A stretch of DNA of 64,000 nt, taken from QUBU01 sp014337915 (GTDB lineage: Bacteria > Pseudomonadota > Gammaproteobacteria > Steroidobacterales > GCA-2729495). Positions 1-7,894 of the stretch are shown one piece after another. Under the pieces are notes generated by a model, which worked only from the letters and a program-made list of their open reading frames with translations, ran no database searches and had not been told where the DNA came from. Where the stretch lies: the NCBI GenBank assembly GCA_030263395.1, contig SZOW01000003.1:62001-126000 (forward strand), given 5' to 3'. The translations under genes and the position numbers were made by a program. Position 1 is the first letter of the stretch. Each line of letters begins with the position of its first letter.

Positions 1-117
1 CAGCGCCTCGAGGGTGGCACCACGGGCGATGGCCGTGACACGCACGCCGGAGAGCGCAAGCCGGGCCGCGAGCCAGCTGCCGATGGCGCCGAGGCCGAAG
101 ACGCAGGCGGTGTTCAT
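1..117 (-). CDS. 2-dehydropantoate 2-reductase-like protein, N-terminal fragment
   Basis: Only the first 39 codons are present; the gene reads leftward off base 1. The ATG lies at 115-117, 24 bases downstream of the ubiD stop, so the two genes are probably co-transcribed. The visible N-terminus contains VFGLGAIGSWLAARL, the Rossmann GxGAIGS nucleotide-binding motif typical of the ApbA/PanE ketopantoate reductase family, which reduce a 2-keto acid with NADPH. PanE-like paralogues often sit in catabolic clusters and need not make pantoate, so a role beside the UbiD decarboxylase is possible. The catalytic part lies outside the window, so substrate cannot be judged. Confidence 0.7.
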   Translation of the reverse strand, partial: MNTACVFGLGAIGSWLAARLALSGVRVTAIARGATLEAL

Positions 118-141
118 CGTCTGGCCATGCCGGGCCCGCGC

Positions 142-1638
142 CTAGAGGATCCCGGCCAGCTTCGCGGCCACGCTGCGCACCTGGGCGGGATCCGCCTGGC
201 TGACCTCGGCGTACTCGCTGAAGCGCTCCGGGACCTTGATGGTGGCATCGATGCCCATCTGCTCCGAGGTCGTCGGAAAGCCCTGCGGACCCTTGGGCGC
301 CGACGGATCGAGCACCATGGCCTGCGCGCTGCGGTTGATGATGATGTCGCTGTAGGGCTGCACCCGGGTCTGGATCGCCCACTCCACGGCCTCGAGGTCG
401 TAGGGATCCACGTCCGGGCCGACGACTACCAGGATCTTGGCGGTGCGTGGCCAGCGGCCCGCCGCGCCCCAGGCCGCGTGCAGCACGTACTTGCCGAACT
501 CCGGGTGGGGCTTGGCGGCACCGTCCACGTTGAGCTGCACGATGTAGGTCATGTTCGGCGTGACCACCACGTCCTTGACCTCCGGCAGCTTGCGCTGCAG
601 GTCCGCCAGCAGCTCGCCCTCCACCGGTAGCAGCGCCATGTAGTTGTGGTCGAAGGGCGGCATCATCTCGATGGTGCCGTACCAGAGCGGATCCCGACGG
701 TGGGTGATGGCGGTGATATCGAAGATCGGGAAGATCTGGTGCTTGTCGTAGTAGCCTACGGAGTTGGAATGCCAGCCGATGATGTCGGTGGGCACGTCCG
801 GGCGGAACACGCCCTCGATGATGTACTCGGCGGTGGCCGGCACCTCGAGGTCGACGCTCTCGCACTTCACCAGTTCCACGGGACTGCCGCGCAGCCCGCC
901 GGCGTAGTCGTACTCGTCCATGCCGAAGGGAATGCCGGTGGCGCAGGCGAGGTGCAGGGCCGGATCCACCTGGCAGGCAATGGCCAGCTCCAGCGGCCTG
1001 CCGAGCTTCTGCGCCCGTGCCAGGTGCAGGCCGATGTGGTTCATGGGCGGGTTCCAGAAAGCGAAGATCGAGAGCTGCTTCTTCATCTGCTCTTCGCTGT
1101 AGCTGCCGCCCTGCGGGTGCTCGCAGTTCCAGAAACTGGTGACGCGGTAGGCGCCGACGTTGCGGACGCCGGTCTCCGGGTCTTTGGTCACCACCACGCC
1201 GCCGGTGATGTAGGACGAGCCCTCGCGGCCGAAGAACACATGCGGGATATGCCGGTCGACCGACACCTGGTCACGCGGGATGACCACCTCCTTGCAGGGG
1301 GCCCGCGCGCGGTCCACCAGCGTCGGCTTGATCCAGCTGCCGGGCTCCTGCAGCACCTTCACATGGCGCAGCTTGGCCTCCAGCGGGTCGCGGGTGCCGA
1401 GGATCATCGCCGTGCGTTCGCGGGTGCCGTAGGGATTGAACACCAGCGGCACGCCGGGTGTGTTGTAGCCCTCGAGCCGGTCCAGCACCAGGGCCGGGCC
1501 ATCGGTCTGCGCCAGGTGGCGCATCAGCGCCTGGAGTTCGTTGCGGCCACGCTCGACATTGAACGGCACGCTGACACGCCGGAGCTGCCCCTGCTGCTCG
1601 AGCTGGGCGAGGAAGTCACGCAAGTCCCTGTATGCCAT
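142..1638 (-). CDS. UbiD family decarboxylase
   Basis: Predicted 498-residue prenyl-FMN-dependent (de)carboxylase of the UbiD family, about the usual length. The start is placed at the ATG giving MAYRDLRDFLAQLEQQG, the normal UbiD N-terminus; the frame stays open further upstream but that extension has no family character. Family blocks are visible: RNVGAYR in the first third and PFGMDEYDYAGGLRG followed by VDLEVPATAEYIIEG in the middle, which holds the catalytic acidic residues of the family. UbiD enzymes decarboxylate aromatic or unsaturated acids using the cofactor made by UbiX, and ubiX lies 1.5 kb away. A divergent dehydrogenase shares its 5' region. It could be the ubiquinone-pathway 3-polyprenyl-4-hydroxybenzoate decarboxylase or a catabolic member; the neighbours favour a catabolic or accessory role, but this is inference. 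Confidence 0.9.
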   Translation of the reverse strand: MAYRDLRDFLAQLEQQGQLRRVSVPFNVERGRNELQALMRHLAQTDGPALVLDRLEGYNTPGVPLVFNPYGTRERTAMILGTRDPLEAKLRHVKVLQEPGSWIKPTLVDRARAPCKEVVIPRDQVSVDRHIPHVFFGREGSSYITGGVVVTKDPETGVRNVGAYRVTSFWNCEHPQGGSYSEEQMKKQLSIFAFWNPPMNHIGLHLARAQKLGRPLELAIACQVDPALHLACATGIPFGMDEYDYAGGLRGSPVELVKCESVDLEVPATAEYIIEGVFRPDVPTDIIGWHSNSVGYYDKHQIFPIFDITAITHRRDPLWYGTIEMMPPFDHNYMALLPVEGELLADLQRKLPEVKDVVVTPNMTYIVQLNVDGAAKPHPEFGKYVLHAAWGAAGRWPRTAKILVVVGPDVDPYDLEAVEWAIQTRVQPYSDIIINRSAQAMVLDPSAPKGPQGFPTTSEQMGIDATIKVPERFSEYAEVSQADPAQVRSVAAKLAGIL

Positions 1639-1768
1639 CGGGCGATTCTCCGGAATCGGGCGGTCTGCAACGCTGCGGCCGGTGATCCTGTCCGCAGCGC
1701 AAACATAGCATTTGTGAGGTTCCAACGTATCATGCGCCGGTCGCCAGCGAATTCCCGGGGATCTGCCC

Positions 1769-2563
1769 ATGACCGAGCGCAAGGTCGCCATCGTCACCGG
1801 CTCCGCCACCGGCGTGGGTGCCGCCGCCGCCATTATGCTCGCCGCGCGCGGCTGCAACGTCGTGGTCAACTACACGCGCAGCCAGGCCGAGGCGGAGGAA
1901 ACCGCCGCCGCCTGCCGCGCCAGGGGTGCCGACACCATCGTGTTCCAGGCCGACGTAGCCGACGATGGTGCCTGCCGCGCCATGGCCAGGGCCGCAGCCG
2001 ACCGCTGGGGCCGCATCGACTACCTCATCAACAATGCCGCGCGTACGAAATTCAATCCCTATCCGCAGCTCGAGGGCGTCAGCAAGCAGGACTTCCTCGA
2101 CATCTATGCCGTCAACGTCGTCGGCGCCTACCAGATGGTGCGGGCTGTCGTGCCCTACATGAAGCAGCAGGGCGCCGGTGCCATCGTCAACGACTCCTCC
2201 ATCGGTGGCGTGACCGGCATCGCCTCCTCCATCCCCTACGCGGCATCGAAGGCAGCGCTGAACCTGATGACGAAGTCGCTGGCGCACGTGCTGGCGCCGG
2301 AGATCCGCATCAACGCGGTGGTCCCCGGCATGATCCAGACCCGCTGGCTGAAGGGCGGCCTCGGCGAGGAGCAGTACCAGGCGATGCTCGACGCCCAGAC
2401 CCAGGCCCTGCCATTGAAGAAGGTGGCGACCGCCGAGGATATCGCCCGGGTGCTGGTGTGGTTCCTCACCGATGCCGAGCTGATCACCGGCGAGACGCTG
2501 ATCGTCGACAGTGGCATCCACCTCGGCAAGCTGCCGCCCTACTCTGGCGGTGATGCCGACTGA
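1769..2563 (+). CDS. SDR family NAD(P)-dependent oxidoreductase
   Basis: Classical short-chain dehydrogenase/reductase of 264 residues. The cofactor motif TGSATGVG (TGxxxGxG) is near residue 11, NNAA follows at about residue 87, the catalytic serine is in NDSSIGG and the YxxxK pair is in YAASKAA. The C-terminus carries the usual GETLIVDSG segment. Such enzymes interconvert alcohols and ketones or reduce 3-oxoacyl thioesters; the substrate is not evident. It is divergent from ubiD across about 130 bases that must hold both promoters, and ends 18 bases from the convergent FMN-binding protein gene. Confidence 0.9.
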   Translation: MTERKVAIVTGSATGVGAAAAIMLAARGCNVVVNYTRSQAEAEETAAACRARGADTIVFQADVADDGACRAMARAAADRWGRIDYLINNAARTKFNPYPQLEGVSKQDFLDIYAVNVVGAYQMVRAVVPYMKQQGAGAIVNDSSIGGVTGIASSIPYAASKAALNLMTKSLAHVLAPEIRINAVVPGMIQTRWLKGGLGEEQYQAMLDAQTQALPLKKVATAEDIARVLVWFLTDAELITGETLIVDSGIHLGKLPPYSGGDAD

Positions 2564-2581
2564 ACCGCCGCTGCCCGGGCG

Positions 2582-3097
2582 CTAGCCCGGCGACGCGGCA
2601 GTGGCGCCCCCCGGGCGCCACTCGATGCGGAAGCCGAAGCCCTTCGAGTTGTCGACCAGGCGAATGTAGTCCGGCCGCACGCACCAGAAGTCGGTGTGCT
2701 GCAGCCGCGAGGCGATGATCTTCTCGTCCGCCGAGCGTGGCTGCTCGAACAGCGCCTTCACGCTGGCAAACTTTTCCAGGTAGAGCGCGAGTACCCGTGG
2801 GCGGTCAGTGCCCGCCACCAGGGTCGCGGTGCCGGCGACCTGCAGCCCACGCACCGCGTGCCAGCCATCCGGATCCGCATCGATGGCGAGCGCCACCTCG
2901 GGGCAGGCGGCCATGTCCTGCGCGTGGCGGGTCCGGCGATCGGAAACGAAGTACAGGTTGAAGTCCGCGTCGCTGGCGAAGAATACCGTCGCCGCCCAGG
3001 GCAGGCTGTCGCGGCAGGTCGCCAGGGTCAGCGTGTGGTGGGCCGCGAGCATGGCCGCGATGGCGGCGCGGTCCGGCCCCGGGCCCCGGGCATTCAT
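2582..3097 (-). CDS. Pyridoxamine 5'-phosphate oxidase-like flavin-binding protein (YhbP/UPF0306-like)
   Basis: 171-residue split-barrel protein of the pyridoxamine phosphate oxidase-like fold. Supporting segments are TLTLATCRDSLPWAATVFF at the N-terminus, LYFVSDRRTRHAQDM (strand plus FMN-phosphate-binding style region) and the C-terminal VDNSKGFGFRIEW, which resembles the end of E. coli YhbP. It is unlikely to be the B6 pathway enzyme; members of this fold bind FMN, F420 or haem and usually have unknown substrates. Its ATG overlaps the ubiX stop as ATGA, implying translational coupling. Because UbiX and UbiD both handle FMN derivatives, a flavin-related role in the same pathway is plausible but not shown. 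Confidence 0.8.
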   Translation of the reverse strand: MNARGPGPDRAAIAAMLAAHHTLTLATCRDSLPWAATVFFASDADFNLYFVSDRRTRHAQDMAACPEVALAIDADPDGWHAVRGLQVAGTATLVAGTDRPRVLALYLEKFASVKALFEQPRSADEKIIASRLQHTDFWCVRPDYIRLVDNSKGFGFRIEWRPGGATAASPG

Positions 3098-3690
3098 CGC
3101 GGCCGCTTCGCCGCGGACCGCGACCTGCCGCGCGCACCCTGCCAGCGCCGGACCAGGCCGCTGTCGATGCCGAACAGGTCCAGCAGGCGCCCCACCGTAT
3201 GGTTGACGATGTCGTCCACCGACTGCGGTGCCGTGTAGAACGCGGGCATCGGCGGGGCGATGATCGCACCCATGCGGCTCGCCTCATGCATCAGCCGGCA
3301 ATGGCCTTCATGCAGCGGCGTCTCACGCGGCACCAGCACCAGGCGGCGGCGCTCCTTGAGCACCACGTCGGCAGCGCGCACCAGCAGCGTGTCGGCATAG
3401 GAATTGACGATGCCCGACAGCGCCTTCATGGAGCAGGGAGCGACGATCATGCCGTCGGTATGAAAGGAGCCGCTGGCGATGCTGGCGGCAAGGTCGAGGT
3501 CACTGTGCACCACGCTGGCGAGCTTGCCGACCTGCTTCGGGCCGAGGCCGGTCTCCAGCGCGATATTGAGCTTGCCGCCGTTGCTGATGACCAGGTGGGT
3601 CTCCACCTGCGGCTGTGATGCCAGTACTTCCAGCAGGCGGATGCCGTAGATGACACCGCTGGCGCCCGATATGCCGACGATGAGCCGCAT
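3094..3690 (-). CDS. ubiX: Flavin prenyltransferase UbiX
   Basis: 198-residue enzyme that joins a dimethylallyl group to FMN to give prenyl-FMN, the cofactor of UbiD decarboxylases. The N-terminal GISGASGVIYGIRLLE is the flavin-binding start of the family, FHTDGMIVAPCSMKALSGI is the conserved Cys-Ser-Met segment of the active site, and LVLVPRETPLHEGH and MPAFYTAPQSVDDIVNH complete the signature. The length is normal apart from a basic tail (about the last 18 residues). It is first in a minus-strand pair with the FMN-binding protein and lies 24 bases downstream of the tRNA-Thr 3' end. Confidence 0.95.
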   Translation of the reverse strand: MRLIVGISGASGVIYGIRLLEVLASQPQVETHLVISNGGKLNIALETGLGPKQVGKLASVVHSDLDLAASIASGSFHTDGMIVAPCSMKALSGIVNSYADTLLVRAADVVLKERRRLVLVPRETPLHEGHCRLMHEASRMGAIIAPPMPAFYTAPQSVDDIVNHTVGRLLDLFGIDSGLVRRWQGARGRSRSAAKRPR

Positions 3691-3714
3691 GGCGATTCCC
3701 CGGTGGCGGGACTG

Positions 3715-3790
3715 TGGTGCCGGCGGAGGGACTTGAACCCCCGACCTCTCGCTTACGAAGCGACTGCTCTACCAACTGAGCTACGCCGGC
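3715..3790 (-). tRNA. tRNA-Thr (anticodon CGT)
   Basis: A 76-base cloverleaf on the minus strand. The acceptor arms GCCGGCG and CGCCGGC pair perfectly over 7 bp, the D arm reads GCTCAGTTGGTAGAGC, the anticodon loop is TTCGTAA (anticodon CGT, threonine), and the T arm contains GGTTCAAGTCC. Discriminator A and an encoded CCA occupy the 3' end. The mismatch at positions 27/43 is also present in the E. coli Thr-CGT tRNA as I remember it. Confidence 0.95.
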
Positions 3791-3824
3791 GCGGCGGCGA
3801 AGTATAGCAGCTCGGGGCCGCGGG

Positions 3825-4274
3825 TCACCCGCCCTTGCGCGGCCGGATGCGGATGATGACCTCGACGCTTTCCGCCTCGGTGGCACGCGGCAGCGGCGGC
3901 AGCCGTGACAGCCGCAGGTCCGCAGGATCGATATCGGTGAGTTCGCCGGTCTCGGCGTTGTAGAAATGATGGTGCGGCGCGGTGGTGGAGTCGTACATGA
4001 GGCGCTCCGGGTCCACGGCCACTTCGCGGATCAGGCCGCGGCGGGAGAACAGGCTCAGGGTGTTGTAGATCGTCGCCCTGGACACGCGCTGCCCGGACTG
4101 GCGCAGGGTGGCGAGCAGCTGGTCGGCAGAAAAATGGCAGGCGCGGTCCAGCACCAGCATGCCGATCTGCAGGCGCTGGGCAGTCGGCCGCACGCCATGT
4201 TCAAGGAGTTGTGCGCTCACGCGCTCACGTAGGTCCAACTGTCGTATCCGGCCGGCCAGGCTCCTGCGGGGCAT
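3825..4274 (-). CDS. Fur family transcriptional regulator (Irr/PerR-like)
   Basis: 149-residue ferric-uptake-regulator family protein when started at the ATG of MPRRSLAGRIRQLDLRERV; longer upstream starts add a segment without family similarity. A winged-helix DNA-binding part is visible (GVRPTAQRLQIGMLVL, then SRATIYNTLSLFSRRGLIREV, the usual recognition helix region). The metal-sensing half has PHHHFYNAETGELTDIDP, in the HHHF style of Irr and Fur-like peroxide or iron sensors. There are no CxxC pairs, so the structural zinc site of classical Fur is absent; the only cysteine is in DRACHFSAD. It is divergent from the first pilin operon across about 110 bases. The target regulon cannot be inferred from sequence alone. 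Confidence 0.85.
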   Translation of the reverse strand: MPRRSLAGRIRQLDLRERVSAQLLEHGVRPTAQRLQIGMLVLDRACHFSADQLLATLRQSGQRVSRATIYNTLSLFSRRGLIREVAVDPERLMYDSTTAPHHHFYNAETGELTDIDPADLRLSRLPPLPRATEAESVEVIIRIRPRKGG

Positions 4275-4385
4275 TCTAGTGGGCCGGCCGGATTGCTGTA
4301 AACGCAGCATCCGGCAGCGGAATCCGGTCATTCCCGGCGGAAACGCCGGCTGTGGCCCCGGCCGCTGCCGCCTAAGCTGCCCGCC

Positions 4386-4919
4386 ATGGAACGGCATGCC
4401 CGTGGCCTGACCCTGCTGGAGATGCTGGTGGCGCTGCTCGGCATGGCAGCCCTGGCGACCATCGCCGTCCCGTTATGTCGCGAGCTGTTGCTGGAAGGAC
4501 GCATGGTCGCGGCAGTCAACGGCTTCGTGCATGCCATCCATCTCGCCCGCGTCACCGCGGCCAGCGAGGCCCGCGACGTGGTGGTCTGCCGCAGCCTGGA
4601 TGCCCAGCACTGCGCGCCGGCGGGCGACTGGACCAGCGGCTGGCTGGTGTTCGTCAACCGTGATGGCGACGACCCGGCCACCATCGATCCGGATGAGCCG
4701 GTACTGGCGGTGGGCCATCCCCTGCCGCTGGCGTCGGTGCGCAGCAATCGCCGCGCCTATGCCCTGCGTCCCTTCGCCCTGCGGGCCAGCAATGGCACCG
4801 TGGTCTTCTGCGATGCCCGTGGCCCGGCACAGGCCCGGGCGGTGATCATCAGCTACAGCGGCCGGCCACGGCTGTCGCGGGTCGCCGCCGATGGTCGCCC
4901 GCTGACATGCCCGACCTGA
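4386..4919 (+). CDS. FimT/GspH-type minor pseudopilin (cluster 1)
   Basis: 177-residue prepilin-like protein and first gene of the first minor pilin operon. The type III signal is MERHARG followed by LTLLEMLVALLGM, with glycine before the cut and Glu at position 5 of the mature chain; phenylalanine at +1 is replaced by leucine. The rest has the GspH/FimT pattern: a hydrophobic helix, NGFVHAIHLARVTAASEARDV, and a cysteine-containing beta domain. Minor pilins of this group help prime type IV pilus assembly and, in some species, FimT binds DNA during uptake. Assignment as the fimT rather than fimU position rests on gene order. Confidence 0.85.
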   Translation: MERHARGLTLLEMLVALLGMAALATIAVPLCRELLLEGRMVAAVNGFVHAIHLARVTAASEARDVVVCRSLDAQHCAPAGDWTSGWLVFVNRDGDDPATIDPDEPVLAVGHPLPLASVRSNRRAYALRPFALRASNGTVVFCDARGPAQARAVIISYSGRPRLSRVAADGRPLTCPT

Positions 4920-5012
4920 ACGCACCACGCATGCCGGCCGCTCATCCCCGGATGTGCGCCGCTCATCGGAGCAGGCTGACCGCAGCCGGCGCGCGCGGCA
5001 GGATGGCCCCTG

Positions 5013-5627
5013 ATGGGCAAGAAGCACCAAGAAGGCTTCACCCTCATCGAGCTCCTCGTGCTGATGATGGTGTTGGCGTTGACCCTGGGCCTCGGCGTAC
5101 CGGCCATGAACGGCATGGTCGCGAACAACCGCATGACCGTGGCCGCCAACGACCTCGTGAGCAGCATCCGTGCCGCGCGCGCACAGGCCTCGACGCGCAG
5201 CCTCCCCGTCACGCTCTGTGCGAGCAGCGACTGGGAGGCGGAGGAACCGGCCTGCGCCCAGGGTGCTTCGCTGCTCGATGGCTGGATCGTGTTCGAGGAC
5301 GGCGATGGCGATGCGGCCCGCGACCCGGGCGAGGCCGTGCTGCTGGCCCACGGTCCCATCGATGCCGGCATCCGTGGCGAGGCGCGCAGCGCCGCCGACG
5401 GCGGCACACCCCAGTTCCTCAGCTTCCGCGCCGACGGGTTCCCGGCCGTAGTCGCTGGCCGGCCCGGGCTGCGCAACATCCAGCTCTGCGACTCCCGCGG
5501 CAACAGCGACACTGGCGGCGGCCGGGCCGCTGGCCGCTGGATCATGGTCAGCCCGGCGGGCCACACGGCACTGGTCGACACGGTCAGCCAGCTGCAGGCT
5601 TCATCCAACCCGCTGGGAGGCTGCTGA
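5013..5627 (+). CDS. FimU/GspH-type minor pseudopilin (cluster 1)
   Basis: 204-residue prepilin with a canonical cleavage site, QEG then FTLIELLVLMMVLAL, so PilD should cut before Phe. It has the GspH domain with the conserved NNRMTVAANDLVSSIRAARAQA stretch in the amphipathic helix, LCASSDW and LCDSRGNSDTGGGRAAGRW in the globular part, and a C-terminal NPLGGC. An AGGATGG ribosome site lies just upstream of the chosen ATG. Its paralogue at 37504 shares LCASSNW and the GDHDTGGG block. The gene is 2 bases from pilV and belongs to the pilus-tip operon. Confidence 0.88.
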   Translation: MGKKHQEGFTLIELLVLMMVLALTLGLGVPAMNGMVANNRMTVAANDLVSSIRAARAQASTRSLPVTLCASSDWEAEEPACAQGASLLDGWIVFEDGDGDAARDPGEAVLLAHGPIDAGIRGEARSAADGGTPQFLSFRADGFPAVVAGRPGLRNIQLCDSRGNSDTGGGRAAGRWIMVSPAGHTALVDTVSQLQASSNPLGGC

Positions 5628-5629
5628 CC

Positions 5630-6088
5630 ATGGGTGGCCGACAGCACGGGCAGCGCAGTCGTGGCTTCAGCCTCGTCGAGGTGCTGGTGGCGCTGGTGGT
5701 CATGGCGGTAGGTATGCTCGGCATCGCCGGCCTCTACATCGAAGGCCTGCGCGCCGGGCGCACTTCGGTGTACCGCGGTGCCGCGATCACCCTGGCCGGC
5801 GACATGGCCGACCGCATCCGCGCCAACCCGGATGGTGCCTATGCCGGCACCGGCCCGGGAGCCAACCGCGGCTGCGTCAACGGCGGCGGCGACTGCAGCC
5901 CGAACGACCTGGCAGCCGATGACTGGTTCCGCTGGCTGGAAGACCTGCGGCGGCGGCTGCCGGCGGGAGCCACCGCGGTAATCGAGCAGCAGGACCTCGC
6001 ACCGGTGCGCCAGTACGCGATCACGCTGTCCTGGCCCGAGGCAGGCCAGGAAGCACCGGTCAGCTACTCACTGGCACTGCAGCTATGA
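5630..6088 (+). CDS. pilV: Type IV pilus modification/minor pilin PilV (cluster 1)
   Basis: 152-residue minor pilin starting at the ATG two bases after the fimU stop; a longer open frame upstream is an out-of-gene extension. Signal MGGRQHGQRSRG then FSLVEVLVALVVMAVGM is a perfect class III prepilin site with Glu5. GLYIEGLRAGRTSVYRG and DMADRIRANPDGAY are the usual PilV segments after the helix. PilV works with PilW, PilX, FimU and PilE at the pilus tip. It overlaps pilW by four bases (ATGA). Confidence 0.92.
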   Translation: MGGRQHGQRSRGFSLVEVLVALVVMAVGMLGIAGLYIEGLRAGRTSVYRGAAITLAGDMADRIRANPDGAYAGTGPGANRGCVNGGGDCSPNDLAADDWFRWLEDLRRRLPAGATAVIEQQDLAPVRQYAITLSWPEAGQEAPVSYSLALQL

Positions 6089-7053
6089 GCGCGCGGCAAT
6101 ACAGCCTGGGCATGACGCTGATCGAGCTGATGGTGGCGATGACCATCGGGCTGTTCCTGACCTGGGGCGCTTTTGAGGTGTACGTCCAGAGCAAGGGCAA
6201 CTACCGGACGGCCGAGGTGGCGAACCGGCTGCAGGAGAACGCCCGCTTCGCACTGGAAACCATCGAGCCGGATCTGCGCCTCGCCGGGTTCTGGGGGCTG
6301 AGCACCAACACCGCCTTCGCGCCCGACAGCACGGGCATTGCGGTGACCTGCGCCGGCAACGATGCGCGCAGCTGGGCACTGGAACTGCAGCGGCCCGTCA
6401 GCGCCAGCGACGATGCCTACGACATCGCCGGCTGTGGGCCGCACGACAGCGCCCGTGCCGGCAGCGACGTGCTGATCATCCGCCATGCCGGGGAGCTGCC
6501 GGCCAGCCCGGATCCCGGGCAGATCCAGGTGGCCAGCAACCTGGCGATGGCCAGGCTGTTCGACGACGGCGTCGTACCGGCCGACATCGTCACGGCCGGT
6601 GCGGAGACCCGCGACCTGCAGGTGCATGCCTACTACGTCGACAATTCCTCGAGCTTCGCACCCGGTGTGCCTTCACTGCGCCGGCTGACACTGGTCAAGG
6701 GTGGGATCATCGAGGATCAGGAGATGATCACCGGCGTGGAGAACCTGCAGCTGCAGTTCGGCCTGGACACCAATGGCGACGGCAGCGTGGAGCGCTACGT
6801 GGACCCGAACAGCCCGGCCGTCACTCCGGGCGCCGCCGGTTACCTGGAGGATGCGCGCATCGTCGCGGTCCGCATCTGGCTGCTGGTGCGCTCGGAGGAA
6901 TCTCCGGGTCCCGGCTTCACCGACACCCGCAGCTACCAGCCGCTGGACCTCGATGCAGCCGCCATTACCCCGGGTGATGCCGACTATCCCGCGCGCTTCC
7001 AGCGCGTGGAGGTCACCCGGACCGTCCTGTTGCGCAATGCGGTGGCCCGGTGA
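6085..7053 (+). CDS. pilW: Type IV pilus minor pilin PilW (cluster 1)
   Basis: 322-residue PilW-family protein. The prepilin site is QYSLG then MTLIELMVAMTIGLFL, with Met instead of Phe at +1. The block NYRTAEVANRLQENARFALETIEPDLRLAGFWG matches the PilW N-terminal domain, and VENLQLQFGLDTNGDGSVERYVD lies in the C-terminal part. PilW sits in the tip complex with PilX and PilY1. The stop overlaps the GTG start of pilX (GTGA), so the pair is translationally coupled. Confidence 0.9.
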   Translation: MSARQYSLGMTLIELMVAMTIGLFLTWGAFEVYVQSKGNYRTAEVANRLQENARFALETIEPDLRLAGFWGLSTNTAFAPDSTGIAVTCAGNDARSWALELQRPVSASDDAYDIAGCGPHDSARAGSDVLIIRHAGELPASPDPGQIQVASNLAMARLFDDGVVPADIVTAGAETRDLQVHAYYVDNSSSFAPGVPSLRRLTLVKGGIIEDQEMITGVENLQLQFGLDTNGDGSVERYVDPNSPAVTPGAAGYLEDARIVAVRIWLLVRSEESPGPGFTDTRSYQPLDLDAAAITPGDADYPARFQRVEVTRTVLLRNAVAR

Positions 7054-7538
7054 ACGCGCAGCTGGCAGGGTCGCAACACCGGCAGCAGCGCGGGGCCGCG
7101 CTGATCGTTGGCCTGGTGATGCTGATGGTGCTGACGGTGCTCGCCATCTCCGCCATGCGCACCGCCACCCTGGACCTCGTCATGGCGGGCAATGCGCAGC
7201 TGCGCGAGAACGCGTTCCAGCTCGCCGATTCCGGCATCCGCGCCACGCTGCGCCGGGTCGAGGCCAATGCCATCAACCTGGACCTCGTGCCCCCCTGCCC
7301 GGCCAGCCCGCGGCCCTGGAGCGCCGCGGCCCTGCCCTGGCAGGCGGCAGTGCCGGTGCCCGCGCTCAGGGGCCGCTACGAAGTGCGGCTGTGCGCCGCC
7401 GGCAGGACGCAGGACGCCGTCGGCTCGAGCGTCGGCTTCACCCAGCTGCACTATCGCATCGAGTCCCGCGGCCGCACCGACCAGCGCAATGCCGAAGCCA
7501 TCCATGCGCAGGGTTTCTACCGGGAGTACGAAGAATGA
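7050..7538 (+). CDS. pilX: Type IV pilus minor pilin PilX (cluster 1)
   Basis: 162-residue PilX-like protein, GTG start overlapping the pilW stop. The N-terminus QHRQQRG then AALIVGLVMLMVLTVLAISAM is the PilX type of prepilin helix, which lacks the glutamate at position 5. MAGNAQLRENAFQLADSGI is the conserved segment just after the helix. The globular remainder has two cysteines (PPCP and LCAAG) and is poorly conserved with the second copy. It overlaps the next small gene by four bases (ATGA). Confidence 0.88.
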   Translation: MNAQLAGSQHRQQRGAALIVGLVMLMVLTVLAISAMRTATLDLVMAGNAQLRENAFQLADSGIRATLRRVEANAINLDLVPPCPASPRPWSAAALPWQAAVPVPALRGRYEVRLCAAGRTQDAVGSSVGFTQLHYRIESRGRTDQRNAEAIHAQGFYREYEE

Positions 7539-7894
7539 TGCCGTGGATCAAGCGGGCGGTACCCGCCCTGCTGGCGCTCATCGCCGCCGGCAACGCGCAG
7601 GCCACCCTGAAGGCCATCGAACAGGCCTATGAGCTCGACCCCGGCCAGGTCAGCCTGCCGGCCGCGGCAGGTGGCAGCCTCGCGCTACGGCGCTGCGCGG
7701 GCTGCGCGGCCGAACTGTTGCGCGTGGATGCGCAGACGCAGTTCCAGATGAGGCCCGGCAGTGGCAATGTCAGCCTCGAGGTCCTGCGCCGCGAGGCCGC
7801 GCGGGTCATCAACCGCCGCCACACCTCGATCTTCGTCTACTTCGATCCGCGCTCCGGCATCGTGCGGCGGATCGTGCTGGATGCCACGCAATGA
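7535..7894 (+). CDS. Small exported CxGC protein of the pilus-tip operon (cluster 1)
   Basis: 119-residue protein of unknown function with a Sec signal peptide (MMPWIKRAVPALLALIAAGNAQA). The mature part has IEQAYELDPGQVSLP, a cysteine pair in RRCAGC, LRVDAQTQF, VSLEVLRREA and a C-terminal IVRRIVL. A clear paralogue occupies the same slot in the second pilin operon (39990-40337), with the same cysteine pair and spacing. Stops and starts overlap by four bases on both sides (pilX and pilY1), so it is tightly coupled to pilY1. It is similar in size to Pseudomonas PilY2 but lies before, not after, pilY1. A periplasmic accessory role for PilY1 folding or metal/disulfide handling is my inference. 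Two adjacent ATG codons (7535, 7538) are possible starts. Confidence 0.85.
   Translation: MMPWIKRAVPALLALIAAGNAQATLKAIEQAYELDPGQVSLPAAAGGSLALRRCAGCAAELLRVDAQTQFQMRPGSGNVSLEVLRREAARVINRRHTSIFVYFDPRSGIVRRIVLDATQ

Noticed and set aside
646..2553. A 635-residue open frame on the plus strand crossing ubiD and the dehydrogenase gene
   Set aside because: It is antisense to ubiD and out of frame with the dehydrogenase; composition is His/Arg/Ala-rich with no domain. Long shadow frames are expected in GC-rich DNA.
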